Under the pieces are notes generated by a model. That model was not told where the DNA came from. It saw only the letters and a list, made by a program, of their open reading frames with translations, and made no database searches. DNA of 64,000 nucleotides, from contig NZ_ANAH02000022.1 in assembly GCF_000335475.2 (NCBI RefSeq), positions 1-64,000 on the forward strand, written 5' to 3'. Position numbers and translations under genes: made by a program. The DNA comes from Cystobacter fuscus DSM 2262 (lineage in GTDB: Bacteria; Myxococcota; Myxococcia; Myxococcales; Myxococcaceae). Below are positions 19,036 to 28,868 of this stretch, in pieces (position 1 is the stretch's first letter; the number at the start of each line of letters is the position of its first letter).

Positions 19036-20553
19036 ATGCCTCGATCCAGACTGCTCCTCGCCTGTCTCGTCCCCCTGCTGCTCCTCGTCCCGTCCGCCCG
19101 AGCGGAGGAGACCCCCACCCCGGACGGAGGCCACCGGCCCTCCGCCGCGTACCGGTGGCTGGACATCGTGCTCGAGGCCACGGCGCGCGAAGTGGAGCGG
19201 CGCGGCGCGCGGCCCACGGTCATCTCCCGTGCCCACGCCATCTCGGTGACGGCCATGTACGACGCGTGGGCGGCCTATGACGCGCGCGCGGTGGGCACCC
19301 GGCTGGGAGGCAGCCTGCGCCGGCCCCTCGCCGAGCGGACCCTGGCCCGCAAGCAGAAGGCCATCGCCTACGCCACCTACCGCGCCCTCGTGGACCTCTA
19401 TCCGGAGGATACCGTGTGGCTCGCGCAGCAGATGAGCGGCATGGGGTATGACCCCCACGACACCTCGACCGACCTCTCCACGCCCCAGGGGGTAGGCAAC
19501 ACCGCCGCGGCCGCGCTGCTCGCCTGGCGGCGGCACGATGGCGCCAACCAGTTCGGTGACGAGCCCGGCTCCAGCGGCGCCCCCTACTCCGACTACACCG
19601 GCTACGCGCCCGTCAATCCGCCCGACGTCATCATCGACCCCGACCGCTGGCAGCCCATCTCGTTCGATGATGGCCAGGGCGGCACCGTGACGCCCGGCTT
19701 CCTCACCCCCCATTGGTACAAGGTGCGGCCCTTCGCGCTCACCACCAGCGCCCAGTTCCGTCCGCCGCCTCCTCCCAAGGTGGGCTCGGCCCAGCTCGCC
19801 CAGGACGTGCAGCAGGTCATCGACTACAACGCGAACCTCACCCCGGAGCAGAAGGCGCTCGTCGAGTTCATGCGCGATGGCCCCCGCTCCACGGCCCAGT
19901 CCGGCCACTGGCTGCGCTTCGCCCAGGACGTGTCCCGCCGCGACCGGTACGGGCTGGACCGGGACGTGAAGCTCTTCTTCACCGTGGGCAACGCGGCGCT
20001 GGATGCCTTCATCGCCGCCTGGGAGGCCAAGCGCTACTACGACTCCTCCCGGCCCTGGACGCTCGTGCGCTACTACCACGCGGGTGACACGCTGCCAGGC
20101 TGGGTGGGGCCGGGCCAGGGCGTGGACTGGATTGGCGCCGAGCAGTGGCACCCGTACTCGCCCACCACGTTCATCACGCCGCCCTTCCCGGGCTATGTGT
20201 CGGGCCACAGCACGGTGAGCGCCGCGTGCGCCCGGGTGTTGGAGCTGTTCACGGGCAGCGACGCCTTCGGCAAGGTGGAGCAGCTCACCGCGGGGGCCCT
20301 CACCGAGCCGGGCTTCGCGTGCAACATCATCCAGCAGCGCGAGGGCGTGCCCTCCCAGGACACGCCCGAGGACTGCCAGGTGACGCTGGCGCTGCCCACC
20401 TTCAGCGAGACGGCGGAGCTGGCGGGCATCTCGCGGGTCATGGGCGGCTACCACATCCAGGCCGACAACACCGCGGGGCTGCAGCTCGGACGCCAGGTGG
20501 CCGACTTCCTCTGGCCCCGGGCGCGGGCCTACTGGGCGCCCGGAACGAACTGA
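19036..20553 (+). CDS. Secreted vanadium haloperoxidase/PAP2-type protein
   Basis: 505 residues with a clear signal peptide (LLLACLVPLLLLVPSARA). The C-terminal half carries the vanadate/phosphate-binding signature of vanadium-dependent haloperoxidases and type 2 acid phosphatases: KRYYDSSRP, PGYVSGHSTVSAA and SRVMGGYHIQAD. The order K...RP, SGH, SR...H matches the family. The N-terminal half is the helical region of the secreted haloperoxidase-like (DUF6851-type) proteins. Whether it halogenates, oxidises or dephosphorylates cannot be told from sequence. ATG 19036 follows GGAGAG. Its end faces the histidine kinase gene with seven bases between. Confidence 0.8.
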   Translation: MPRSRLLLACLVPLLLLVPSARAEETPTPDGGHRPSAAYRWLDIVLEATAREVERRGARPTVISRAHAISVTAMYDAWAAYDARAVGTRLGGSLRRPLAERTLARKQKAIAYATYRALVDLYPEDTVWLAQQMSGMGYDPHDTSTDLSTPQGVGNTAAAALLAWRRHDGANQFGDEPGSSGAPYSDYTGYAPVNPPDVIIDPDRWQPISFDDGQGGTVTPGFLTPHWYKVRPFALTTSAQFRPPPPPKVGSAQLAQDVQQVIDYNANLTPEQKALVEFMRDGPRSTAQSGHWLRFAQDVSRRDRYGLDRDVKLFFTVGNAALDAFIAAWEAKRYYDSSRPWTLVRYYHAGDTLPGWVGPGQGVDWIGAEQWHPYSPTTFITPPFPGYVSGHSTVSAACARVLELFTGSDAFGKVEQLTAGALTEPGFACNIIQQREGVPSQDTPEDCQVTLALPTFSETAELAGISRVMGGYHIQADNTAGLQLGRQVADFLWPRARAYWAPGTN

Positions 20554-20560
20554 CGGACGC

Positions 20561-22516
20561 TCAAGACAACTCGAGCGAATGGGAGGGCCGCTGGTTCTCG
20601 CGGGGGCCCTCCACCGGCAGCACCAGCGTGAAGGTGGCCCCATGCCCCAACCCGGTGCTCGAGCAGGACAGACGCCCGTGCATCTCGGTGGCCGCCAGCG
20701 CGCTGATGTGCAGCCCGAAGCCGTGTCCGTGCTTCTTCGTCGTGAAGCCCTGGGAGAACAGGCGTGCCAGGTGCTCCGGCGCGATGCCCACGCCATTGTC
20801 GGAGAACTCGATGACGAGCTGGTCGCCTCCGCCGCCCAGGCGGATGCGGATGCGCAGACGCTTGTCCGAGATCTTGCTCTCCATGAGCGCGTGCCGGGCG
20901 TTGCTCAGCAGGTTGACGAGGATCTGCAGCAGGTTGTGGCGGTCCACGAGGATGGGGGGGACGTCGGCGTACTCCCGCACGAGGTGGATGCCCTGGCGCT
21001 CGATGGATCCGGCATGCAGGCGCAGGGCTTCCTCGATGAGCTGGGGCACCGGCAACCGCTCCAGCACTCCGCCGGCACGCGCGTACTGCTGCTGCATGAC
21101 CACGATGGACTTGATGTGCTCGATGCCCTCGCTCAGCGCCCCCACCTCGTGGCGCAGCACCTCGCGCTCCTTCTCCAGTTCCTCCGCGAGCGCGAGCAGG
21201 TAGCCCGGAAGCCGCTGGCCGCGCGCATCCGTGGCGAGGAAGGACTCCAGTTCCTCGGAGTGTTGCCCCAGCAGGGTGGCGGCCTTGCGCAGGCCGGACA
21301 GGCGCGAGTGACGCAGCTGCTCGTTGAGGATGCCCGCCGAGATGTTGACGCTGTTGAGGGTGTTGCCCACGTTGTGCAGCACGCCGGTGGCGACCTCGGC
21401 CATGCCCGCGTAGCGAGAGACATCCACCAGGCTGCGGTGCATCTCACCCAGCCGGGCCTCCGCCAGCTTGCGCGCCGTGATGTCCCGCGCGGAGACGGTC
21501 AGCCCCATCACGCGGCCTTGCTCCCCCACGATGGGGCTGATGGAGATGTCCAGGACGACGTGGACGGGGTCCTCCAAGGGCTCCTCCGAGTGCTCCTCCT
21601 GCTCGAAGCGCAGGCGCTCCCCCGCGAGCACCCGGTTGAACCGCGGGTCCCATTGCAACTGGAGCTCTGGAGTGCGTGGGAAGCAGAAGCGCCGTCCGGG
21701 AACGAGTTCCTGTCCCTGCATCCGCCGGTAGAACTGGCGCATCGCCGTGTTGGCGGTGATGACCCGCAGCTGGGTGTCGAGTGAGAACACCAGGTCATCG
21801 GAACTCTCGATGAGGCTGCTCAATTTGCCCTCGCTCTCGCGCAGGGTCGCCAGGGTCCGCTCGAGCGCGTCGTGGGCGGTGTCACGCGAGGTGCTGTGCA
21901 GCGTGCTCAGCACCCACGAGCCCAGGAGGGAGACGGCCGCGGAGGCGCACATGACCGTGAACTCATCCAAGGGGATGGCCGTGAGACCAGGGGTGAAGCG
22001 CACCCGGTACATCGGATGGAGGAGGCCCAGACACACGGCGAGACAGCCCGTGACGAAGAGACCCAGGCGGGGTCCCAACAGATACACCGCGAACGCGGGA
22101 ATCAGCATGCTCGAGGCGTGGAACCCCCCTTCGGGATGGGAGCTCAGGAAGATGGACACCACGTAGCTCACCACCATGGACAGGCACATGAACATCGCCG
22201 GCACGGTCAAGGAGCGGGCCCTGCGCGCCAGCAGCAGCGTCGCGGCGTAGCACCCGCTCAAGAGGAGCGTGGGGACCTCCGCGGCAGTGAAGGGCACGAG
22301 CAGCAGGTACGACACCCCGAACGGGAGCGCGAACAGGCAGGCGGCGATCAACACCCGCTGGCGGTGCAACTCCGAGGGGGGGGCCTTGCGCAGCGCATCC
22401 GAGAGGAACGCGTCCAGCAGGGAGGTGAGCCAGAGGTACCCCACTCGCGTCCCCCCTTGCCCCGATGACGTGGATGAACCGGAGCCTACGTGCTTCGAAT
22501 CGGATGTGCTCGCCAT
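20561..22516 (-). CDS. Membrane PAS-domain sensor histidine kinase
   Basis: 651 residues. Six hydrophobic segments lie between 55 and 205, with a PAS domain at about 225-350 (ESSDDLVFSLDTQLRVITAN). The phosphoacceptor region is GMAEVATGVLHNVGNTLNSV, with His381 followed by NxxN rather than the usual HExxxP. The ATPase has N box NLLSNARHAL, G1 DNGVGIAP and FTTKKHGHGFGLH. HNVGN-type kinases form a known subgroup. No response regulator is adjacent, so the partner is elsewhere. It is divergent from the decayed P450 at 22561, with 44 bases between. Confidence 0.85.
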   Translation of the reverse strand: MASTSDSKHVGSGSSTSSGQGGTRVGYLWLTSLLDAFLSDALRKAPPSELHRQRVLIAACLFALPFGVSYLLLVPFTAAEVPTLLLSGCYAATLLLARRARSLTVPAMFMCLSMVVSYVVSIFLSSHPEGGFHASSMLIPAFAVYLLGPRLGLFVTGCLAVCLGLLHPMYRVRFTPGLTAIPLDEFTVMCASAAVSLLGSWVLSTLHSTSRDTAHDALERTLATLRESEGKLSSLIESSDDLVFSLDTQLRVITANTAMRQFYRRMQGQELVPGRRFCFPRTPELQLQWDPRFNRVLAGERLRFEQEEHSEEPLEDPVHVVLDISISPIVGEQGRVMGLTVSARDITARKLAEARLGEMHRSLVDVSRYAGMAEVATGVLHNVGNTLNSVNISAGILNEQLRHSRLSGLRKAATLLGQHSEELESFLATDARGQRLPGYLLALAEELEKEREVLRHEVGALSEGIEHIKSIVVMQQQYARAGGVLERLPVPQLIEEALRLHAGSIERQGIHLVREYADVPPILVDRHNLLQILVNLLSNARHALMESKISDKRLRIRIRLGGGGDQLVIEFSDNGVGIAPEHLARLFSQGFTTKKHGHGFGLHISALAATEMHGRLSCSSTGLGHGATFTLVLPVEGPRENQRPSHSLELS

Positions 22517-22560
22517 GTTGATGTCGCGCTCGCCGCGAACCCCCCGTCAGAGGATAGCGC

Positions 22561-23233
22561 ATGGACATGTCCAGCAGTGGACAGAGCCAGGCCAGCCTGC
22601 CATCGCTCGTCTGGTCCATACCAAGGGGGATGGGGGGAGCACCGTTGAGGCCCCTCGTCGAGACGGAGTCACCGCTCCTCGGAGGGACGAGGGGTCCGCG
22701 GGTGGCACGCAGAATGTGGGCCGTCAGCCGCCATGACGACGTGGTGGCGGTCCTCGAGGACACCCGGCGCTTCTCGTCGGTGGGGCTCGGCCGGAGCTTC
22801 CTGCCGCCCTGGTTGGAGCGAAACCCCGTGGCCGCCTCGCTGGTGATGAAGAATCCGCCCGAGCACACCCGGCTGCGCGGCCTCGTGAGCAGGGCCTTCA
22901 GCGGGGCCGCCCTCCAGCGGCTGGAGGCCCGGGTTCGCGCCATCGCGGAGGAGTTCGCCGAGGCGGTGGTGCGGCGGCGCGAAGTGGACTTCGTCGCCGC
23001 GTTCTCCCTGCGGCTGCCGGTGCGGGTGCTCAACCTCTTCTTCGGCCTGGAGCCGGAGCTGTGGCCGCGCATGCGCGTCTGGGCGGATGATCTGCTCAGC
23101 GTTCCCGCGTGCCACCCCACTCCCGAGCGCGGGGAGGGATTGGAGGCGGCAGGAGGTGTCCTGGTCCCAGTCGTACATCGCGCGAGGCCCCCTGAGCCTG
23201 CCGGTGCACTTCGACCCCCGCGCCGGAACGTAA
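22561..23233 (+). pseudogene. Cytochrome P450 with internal deletion
   Basis: The first ~185 codons read as a normal bacterial P450: PPEHTRLRGLVSRAFSGAAL (C helix), ARVRAIAEEFAEAVV and LPVRVLNLFFGLEPELWPRM, up to WADDLLSVP. Homology then stops. In another frame the C-terminal P450 end follows almost at once: SWSQSYIARGPLSLPVHFDP then TAA at 23231-23233. The I helix, ExxR motif and heme-binding Cys loop are therefore deleted and the frame is shifted. The product cannot bind heme. Confidence 0.65.
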
Positions 23234-23555
23234 AGCGCGAAAACGGGGGAGATCGCCGGGCCGTTGCCCGATGCACGGTTTGGATCCAGAACTGTTGGAT
23301 CATGCCTCCCTCATTGGAATTCCCGGAAACAGAGAAGGACGAGTTGCGGGAATTCAGGCACTGTTTGTTTGCGCCTGATCCGCTTTTGACGGTAGAGGGG
23401 GGGATTGAGCCGATGGCAGAGCAGAGGAGAGATGCACGCCCGTGTTGGCATGTCGTATGCGCGGCGCTCACCGCACGAGCGGCCCTGAAGCCGCAGCACG
23501 ACAGCGCGCCTCCCTGCTTTCCGCCAGGAATGTATCGACCCGATACGGAGAATCC
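23234..23555. promoter_or_regulatory. Leader region of the OmpA/TSP3 gene
   Basis: No gene is seen. The region is AT-richer than its surroundings. It holds a direct repeat TTGGATC (23280 and 23296) and a 9-bp inverted repeat GAATTCCCG (23317-23325) / CGGGAATTC (23347-23355) with a 21-base spacer. A TTGACG hexamer at 23386 could be a -35 element. A promoter for the gene at 23556 is likely in here, but I cannot fix its start site. Confidence 0.4.
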
Positions 23556-25412
23556 ATGAGTCACGCGAAGCCGACCCTCGCCACGCGACGGTTGGGGTAC
23601 ATGCGGCTGTCCGCCGTCGCCACCGGGCTGATCGCCGCCCTCGCATCCGCCCAACCCAAGGGCCTGGTGAGCTTCGAATTGGAGCGCCTGGAACTGAACC
23701 CCAACGGCCGGGGTTCGTTGGTGATGGGCACCGGTGAACTGCTGCCCGGAGGCGCCTTCCGCCTCTCGGTCGCGGGGCATTACGAGAAGAACCCCCTCGT
23801 GCTGTATTCGGACATGAGTCCGGTGGGCGCGGTGGTGGGAGACCGGGCCACCGCACACCTGTTGCTCGCCTGGACGCCGCTGCGCTGGCTCGAGCTGGGC
23901 GCGCACCTGCCCCTGGTGGCCTGGCAGCGCGGAGATGACCTGAGCGGCCGGGGCATCGGCACGCCGGCCACGACGGGCCTGGGCACGCCCTCGGCGCAGG
24001 TGCGCGTGGGACTGTTCGCGCAGCGCCGCGAGGCCCCGCTGGACCTGGCGCTCGAGCTGGGCGTGGGGCTGCCGGTGGGCAGCGTGGACACGCTCTCCCG
24101 GGACAACGCCTTCCGGATCTCGCCCAAGCTGTCACTGGGCCGGCGCTTCGGCGGGCTGCGCGCGGGCGTGGAGGCGGGCGTGCTGGTGCGGCCCCCGCAG
24201 GTGCTCATCGACGACGGCGCCGTCCAGGACGAGCTGGGCAACGAAGTGCGCCTGGGCGCGGTGGTCGCCACCACGGGCAAGGGGCTGCGCGGAGAGCTCA
24301 ACGTGCGGGGCACGATTCCGCTCACCCAGCAGCAGAAGTCCTTGGAAGTGCTGCTCGGCTTGCGGATGCCGCTGGGCTCCTCGGCGGAGTTCTACGCCCT
24401 GGGAGGCCCGGGCTTCGGAGACACCACGGGGACGCCCTTCTTCCGGGCGCTGCTCGGCGTGGCCTTTGGCGGAATGGAGCCGGAGATCGAGCGGGGCGGC
24501 GCGCGCGACGACGATGGCGACGGCGTGCCCAACAGCGAGGACCAGTGCCCGAACGAGCCGGGTCCGGCCGCGCGCCAGGGCTGCCCGGTGCGGGACACGG
24601 ACAACGACGGCATCGTCGACAGCGCGGACAAGTGCCCGAAGGAGCCGGGTCCGGCCGAGTTCCAGGGCTGCCCCACGAAGGACCGGGACGGAGACGGAGT
24701 CCTCGACACCGAGGACAAGTGCCCGACCGAGCCGGGTCCTGCCGAGCGCCAGGGCTGCCCGGTGAAGGACACGGACGGTGATGGGCTGCCGGACGAGCAG
24801 GACAAGTGCCCGCGGGAGACGGGCCCGGCCTCGCGCCAGGGCTGCCCGGTGAAGGACACGGACGGCGACGGCGTCGTGGACGAGCGTGACGCCTGCCCGA
24901 CGCAGGTGGGTCTGGTGGAGCTGCGCGGCTGCCCGGCGAAGGACACGGACGGCGACACGGTGTCGGACCACCTGGACAACTGCCCCACGGAGAAGGGTCT
25001 GGCCAGCAACCAGGGCTGCCCCGCTCAGCAGGAGCAGCTGGTGGAGATCCAGAAGGACCAGCTGAAGATCAAGCAGTCGGTCTACTTCGCCACCAACAAG
25101 GCGGTCATCAAGCCGCGCTCGTTCAAGATGCTCAGTCAGATCGCCAAGATCATCCAGCAGCACCCGGAGATCGAGCAGATCGTCATCGAGGGCCACTCCG
25201 ACTCCGTGGGCAACGCCGATGCCAACCGCAAGCTGTCGCTGGCGCGCGCGGAGTCGGTGAAGACCTACCTCGTGGAGAAGGGCGTGGAGGCCTCGCGGCT
25301 GCAGGCGAAGGGTTATGGACCCGACCGCCCCATCGCGCCCAACACGAACGCCAAAGGCCGCGCGGCCAACCGCCGCGTGGTGTTCACCATCGTCAACGAA
25401 GAGCACAAGTAG
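23556..25412 (+). CDS. OmpA-family outer membrane protein with TSP3 repeats
   Basis: 618 residues. A signal-anchor region ends near ALASAQ. A beta-rich, probable barrel domain follows (about 35-305), with alternating hydrophobic strands. Six to seven thrombospondin type-3 calcium-binding repeats come next (about 312-490), each of the form DxDGDGVxDxxDxCPxExGPAxxQGCP. The C-terminal OmpA domain ends the protein: SVYFATNKAVIKPRS, then VIEGHSDSVGNADANRKLSL and RLQAKGYGPDRP, which binds peptidoglycan. It likely tethers the outer membrane to the wall with a calcium-stiffened spacer. The gene at 25434 follows after 21 bases and is probably co-expressed. Confidence 0.9.
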   Translation: MSHAKPTLATRRLGYMRLSAVATGLIAALASAQPKGLVSFELERLELNPNGRGSLVMGTGELLPGGAFRLSVAGHYEKNPLVLYSDMSPVGAVVGDRATAHLLLAWTPLRWLELGAHLPLVAWQRGDDLSGRGIGTPATTGLGTPSAQVRVGLFAQRREAPLDLALELGVGLPVGSVDTLSRDNAFRISPKLSLGRRFGGLRAGVEAGVLVRPPQVLIDDGAVQDELGNEVRLGAVVATTGKGLRGELNVRGTIPLTQQQKSLEVLLGLRMPLGSSAEFYALGGPGFGDTTGTPFFRALLGVAFGGMEPEIERGGARDDDGDGVPNSEDQCPNEPGPAARQGCPVRDTDNDGIVDSADKCPKEPGPAEFQGCPTKDRDGDGVLDTEDKCPTEPGPAERQGCPVKDTDGDGLPDEQDKCPRETGPASRQGCPVKDTDGDGVVDERDACPTQVGLVELRGCPAKDTDGDTVSDHLDNCPTEKGLASNQGCPAQQEQLVEIQKDQLKIKQSVYFATNKAVIKPRSFKMLSQIAKIIQQHPEIEQIVIEGHSDSVGNADANRKLSLARAESVKTYLVEKGVEASRLQAKGYGPDRPIAPNTNAKGRAANRRVVFTIVNEEHK

Positions 25413-25433
25413 AAGCCGAGGGAATCAAAAGTC

Positions 25434-27479
25434 ATGAGGAATCCATTCATGAAGCAGTGGCTCCCCGCCGCCGTGTGCGCGCTGGGCCTCGGCTCGACCA
25501 CGGCGATGGCCGGGGCGGACACGATCGGTTTGGGTGAGGGACGTAACGGACCGAAAACGGTGTCCACGCCCAACACCATCATCAACAGCTACGCCCAGGT
25601 GACCGCGCCGCTGGTGGCCCAGGCCACGTCCATTCAGATCGGAGCCTGCAGGGGAGACCCGGCATGCTTCTTAGCGGGAGATCTGGTGCTGGTGTACCAG
25701 GCCACGGGCCTCCAGCCCGCGCCCGCGTCGGGGTCGCAAACCCCCATCGACTTGAGCAACAACGCCGTGGGGCAGTGGGAGTTCGCACGTCTGGCCTCGG
25801 TGGAGGCTGATCGGCTGACGCTGACGGAGCCGCTCATCCATGCCTACGCGGTGAACGAGACCCAGGTCATCCGGGTGCCGGAGTACACCCAGGTCACCAT
25901 TACCGGGAGCATCACAGCCCCGGCTTGGGATGGGGCCACGGGCGGGTTCATCGCGTTCCTGGCCAAAGAGACGGTGAACAACGGGGGAGTGATCGACGCG
26001 AGCGGCCTTGGGTTCCGGGGAGGCCAGTTCATCCCTGGTGATCCCACGGCCAAGGGCTGCTCTGACTTGGATGAGGCAGCCCCCCTGGGCGCACGAAAGG
26101 GTGAGGGTATTGCAGGTGCCAGCCACTACAGCACTGGCTCGAACACCGGTCGCGGCAACGCGGCCAATGGTGCGGGAGGCGCCGTCTGCTTCAAGTCAGG
26201 GGGTGGCGGCGGAGGCAATGGCGGACTCGGTGGCCAGGGAGGACGTTCGGATTCGACTGACAACGGCGGACGCGACGTGGGAGGACGGGGAGGCGCGGCG
26301 CTCTCCTATGGAAACAGGACGACCTCCGATGCCTTCTTGAGACACCTCACGTTCGGCGGAGGCGGAGGAGCCGGGTATGGCGTCTCCCAAGCCGGCGCGG
26401 GTGGCGCGGGCGGAGGCATCGTCTTCTTTCGAGCCAGCCAGCTCTCGGGCGGCGGCCTCATCGACGCATCGGGGAGAGCGGGTGGTGCGAACACCACTGA
26501 GGGAGGAGGTGGAGGCGGTGCGGGTGGATCCATCTACGTGCGGATTGTCAGAGCCGCCACCTGCGGCAAGATTGCCGCGACGGGCGGTCTCGGGGGCGCA
26601 TCGGACGCCTTCCGTGTGGGGCCCGGAGGTGGAGGGGGCGGCGGACACGTTCTGTTCCAGGCCGACCCGGGAAGCCCCTGTGCCCTCGACACGACGGGGT
26701 CTTCACCCGGAAACCAGAAGGATTCCTCGGCTCCTCCTAATAATGACGCGACGTATGGCGCGACGCCGGGCGGCACCACTCCAGCCGACGAGCTGAAGTA
26801 CGGTTTCATCATCCCCGCGCCTCCGGCCGTGACCAGGGTTAGTCCGTATAACGGCAGCTTCATCAACAACGTCCGTCCCACCATCACGGGCACGGCCCGG
26901 GCCAACACTCCGGTGATCGTCTACCTGGATGGACAGGAAGTCGGCCGGGTCACCACTGACGCCGCGGGTCACTACACCCTTGACCTAACCAAGGACCTGC
27001 CTGAAGGCCCCCACTCGGTGGTGGCGATCGCGGCGATCGATGCCGTGCAGAGCCTCAACAGCGTGCCCGACACCTTCACCGTGGACATCACGCCCCCGGA
27101 CACCAACTTCGTTACCCAGCCTGGGCGGTTCACGCGCGCGCGCGACGTGGCGTTCGAGTTCGGCTCGCCGGAAGAGAGCGTGACCTACCTGTGCAAGCTC
27201 GATGAGGCAGCCGACTTCACCCCCTGCAATCCATCGACGACCTTCAGCAACCTGCCCGATGGCCCTCACACGGTGCAGGTGTATGCCGTCGATCGCGCCG
27301 GCAACCGGGATGACACCCCCGCTGTCCACGAGTTCCAGATCACCGTCGCGGATCTCTCGCTGCTCGGAGATGGCATCGGCGGGTGCTCGGCCTCGGGGCA
27401 GGACGCCTCGTTGATCGCGCTGGGCCTGGGCGCTCTCGTGGCCGGGCTCCGGCGTCGCCGCCAGAGCCAGACCCACTAA
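25434..27479 (+). CDS. Surface protein with Ig-like domain and MYXO-CTERM tail
   Basis: 681 residues. Signal peptide, then a region with very Gly-rich stretches (about 245-410; runs such as GGGGGGNGGLGGQGG) interleaved with VIDASG-type beta segments. An Ig-like domain follows (SPYNGSFINNVRPTITGTAR...VYLDGQEVGRVTTDAAGHYT), then a second beta domain. The C-terminus GGCSASGQDASLIALGLGAL with an RRRR end has the Cys-containing motif, hydrophobic helix and basic tail of the MYXO-CTERM signal, processed by a myxosortase and leading to surface anchoring. The layout resembles AgmC-like gliding proteins of myxobacteria, but I would not assign that name. It follows the OmpA gene closely. Confidence 0.75.
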   Translation: MRNPFMKQWLPAAVCALGLGSTTAMAGADTIGLGEGRNGPKTVSTPNTIINSYAQVTAPLVAQATSIQIGACRGDPACFLAGDLVLVYQATGLQPAPASGSQTPIDLSNNAVGQWEFARLASVEADRLTLTEPLIHAYAVNETQVIRVPEYTQVTITGSITAPAWDGATGGFIAFLAKETVNNGGVIDASGLGFRGGQFIPGDPTAKGCSDLDEAAPLGARKGEGIAGASHYSTGSNTGRGNAANGAGGAVCFKSGGGGGGNGGLGGQGGRSDSTDNGGRDVGGRGGAALSYGNRTTSDAFLRHLTFGGGGGAGYGVSQAGAGGAGGGIVFFRASQLSGGGLIDASGRAGGANTTEGGGGGGAGGSIYVRIVRAATCGKIAATGGLGGASDAFRVGPGGGGGGGHVLFQADPGSPCALDTTGSSPGNQKDSSAPPNNDATYGATPGGTTPADELKYGFIIPAPPAVTRVSPYNGSFINNVRPTITGTARANTPVIVYLDGQEVGRVTTDAAGHYTLDLTKDLPEGPHSVVAIAAIDAVQSLNSVPDTFTVDITPPDTNFVTQPGRFTRARDVAFEFGSPEESVTYLCKLDEAADFTPCNPSTTFSNLPDGPHTVQVYAVDRAGNRDDTPAVHEFQITVADLSLLGDGIGGCSASGQDASLIALGLGALVAGLRRRRQSQTH

Positions 27480-27485
27480 CACCAC

Positions 27486-28070
27486 TCAGTGCTGGATGCG
27501 GGTGCCCAGCACCTGCAGGAAGCCCGCAATCCAGCGCGGGTGGCCGGGCCAGGCCGGCGAAGTCACGAGGTTGCCGTCCACCACCGCGTCATCCGCGGCC
27601 ACCTCGACGAAGGTCCCCCGAGCCAGCGTCACCTCGGGGCCGCAGGCCGGGTAGGCCGTGCAACGCTTGCCCTCGAGCACTCCCGCCGCCGCCAGAATCT
27701 GCAATCCATGGCAGATCGCGGCGATGGGCTTGCGCGTCTCCCCGAAGTGGCGGACCACCTGGATCACCTTCGGGTTGAGGCGCAGGTACTCCGGCGCCCG
27801 GCCTCCGGGAACCACCAGACCATCGTACTGAGTGGCATCGACCTCGGAGAAGGTCGCGTTGAGGATGAAGTTGTGCCCGGGCTTCTCGCTGTACGTCTGC
27901 GCCCCGTCGAAGTCATGCACCGCGGTGCGCACGAAGTCGCCCTTCTTCTTCTCCGGGCAGACGGCGTGCACGGTGTGCCCCACGGCCTGCAGGGCCTGGA
28001 ACGGCACCATCACCTCGTAGTCCTCCACATAGTCGCCCACCAGCATCAGCAGCTTCTTGCCTTGAGCCAT
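27486..28070 (-). CDS. DJ-1/PfpI-family protein
   Basis: 194 residues from ATG 28070: [20 protein letters not shown], then [20 protein letters not shown] and the nucleophile elbow [15 protein letters not shown], with the reactive Cys preceding His as in PfpI-type amidases. The early Glu of VEDYE completes the usual Glu-Cys pair. Members act as glyoxalases/deglycases, chaperones or peptidases; which applies is not clear. It converges on the MYXO-CTERM gene with six bases between stops, and is divergent from signal peptidase I. Confidence 0.85.
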   Translation of the reverse strand: MAQGKKLLMLVGDYVEDYEVMVPFQALQAVGHTVHAVCPEKKKGDFVRTAVHDFDGAQTYSEKPGHNFILNATFSEVDATQYDGLVVPGGRAPEYLRLNPKVIQVVRHFGETRKPIAAICHGLQILAAAGVLEGKRCTAYPACGPEVTLARGTFVEVAADDAVVDGNLVTSPAWPGHPRWIAGFLQVLGTRIQH

Positions 28071-28190
28071 CGTCTTCTCCGGGTTGGGGGTTGGGGGTGA
28101 ATCGTCCGGAATCATACCGCCCGGAAACAGGGCCTGGGCAATGGGCGACGCCTTCACGCGTAGGGCGCTCCGATCCGCCCTGGAGGCCCC

Positions 28191-28868
28191 ATGCAACGCC
28201 CCGCCGAAGCACCCCGCGCCCGCGGCCGATGGATGAAGCTCCTCGTCGATTTCTCTCCCCTGCTCCTGCTGCTCGTCGGCCGGGCCAGCCTCGCCGACCA
28301 CTACCACGTGCCCTCCGGCTCCATGGAGCCCACGCTCCAGGTGAAGGATCACATCGTCGTGGACAAGCGCGCCTATGGCCTGCGCGTTCCGCTCACCCAC
28401 CTCTGGCTCACCGAGAACGAACCCCAGCGCGGTGACGTCATCCTCTTCGACTCGCCCGTGGATGGACGCGTCATGGTCAAGCGGCTGGTGGGTGTGCCGG
28501 GTGACCGGATCGCCTTCGACGGCGAGTCGCTCCTGCTCAATGGCGAGCGCATCCCCCAACAGCTCACCCCGGACGGCGCGCGCCTCGAGTTCCTCCCGGG
28601 CGCCCTCCACCCGATCCACCCCGAGACGGACCAGGGCCCGCCCCTGAGCGAGGTGAAGGTGCCCGCGCGGCAATACCTCGTCCTCGGAGACCACCGGGGC
28701 AACTCGGCCGACAGCCGGTACTGGGGCTTCGTTCCCCGAGAGAACCTGCTGGGCCGGGCGGTGGCCGTCGTCTACAGCCAGCGCGAGGGGCTCTCCGCCG
28801 GGGAGCGCTGGTGGCTGCCGCTGATCCCGGAGGAAGGCACCGGCCTCGACCCGCGCCTCACCCGCTGA
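28191..28868 (+). CDS. lepB: Signal peptidase I
   Basis: 225 residues. One N-terminal transmembrane segment (about 18-34) precedes box [10 protein letters not shown] with catalytic Ser44. Later come the general-base Lys97 in [12 protein letters not shown] and box [18 protein letters not shown]. Cleaves signal peptides of Sec and Tat substrates at the outer face of the inner membrane. A single membrane helix and short catalytic domain make it smaller than E. coli LepB (324 residues). Myxobacteria usually have several lepB paralogues. Its last 11 bases overlap the convergent hydrolase gene. Confidence 0.92.
   Translation: MQRPAEAPRARGRWMKLLVDFSPLLLLLVGRASLADHYHVPSGSMEPTLQVKDHIVVDKRAYGLRVPLTHLWLTENEPQRGDVILFDSPVDGRVMVKRLVGVPGDRIAFDGESLLLNGERIPQQLTPDGARLEFLPGALHPIHPETDQGPPLSEVKVPARQYLVLGDHRGNSADSRYWGFVPRENLLGRAVAVVYSQREGLSAGERWWLPLIPEEGTGLDPRLTR

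Noticed and set aside
24505-25025. Regular repeats considered as a CRISPR-like array
   Set aside because: The periodicity is coding: each unit is a thrombospondin type-3 repeat in frame, with no spacer-repeat structure.
26180-26660. GGCGGA-rich tract considered as a non-coding repeat
   Set aside because: It encodes Gly-rich segments in frame within the MYXO-CTERM protein.
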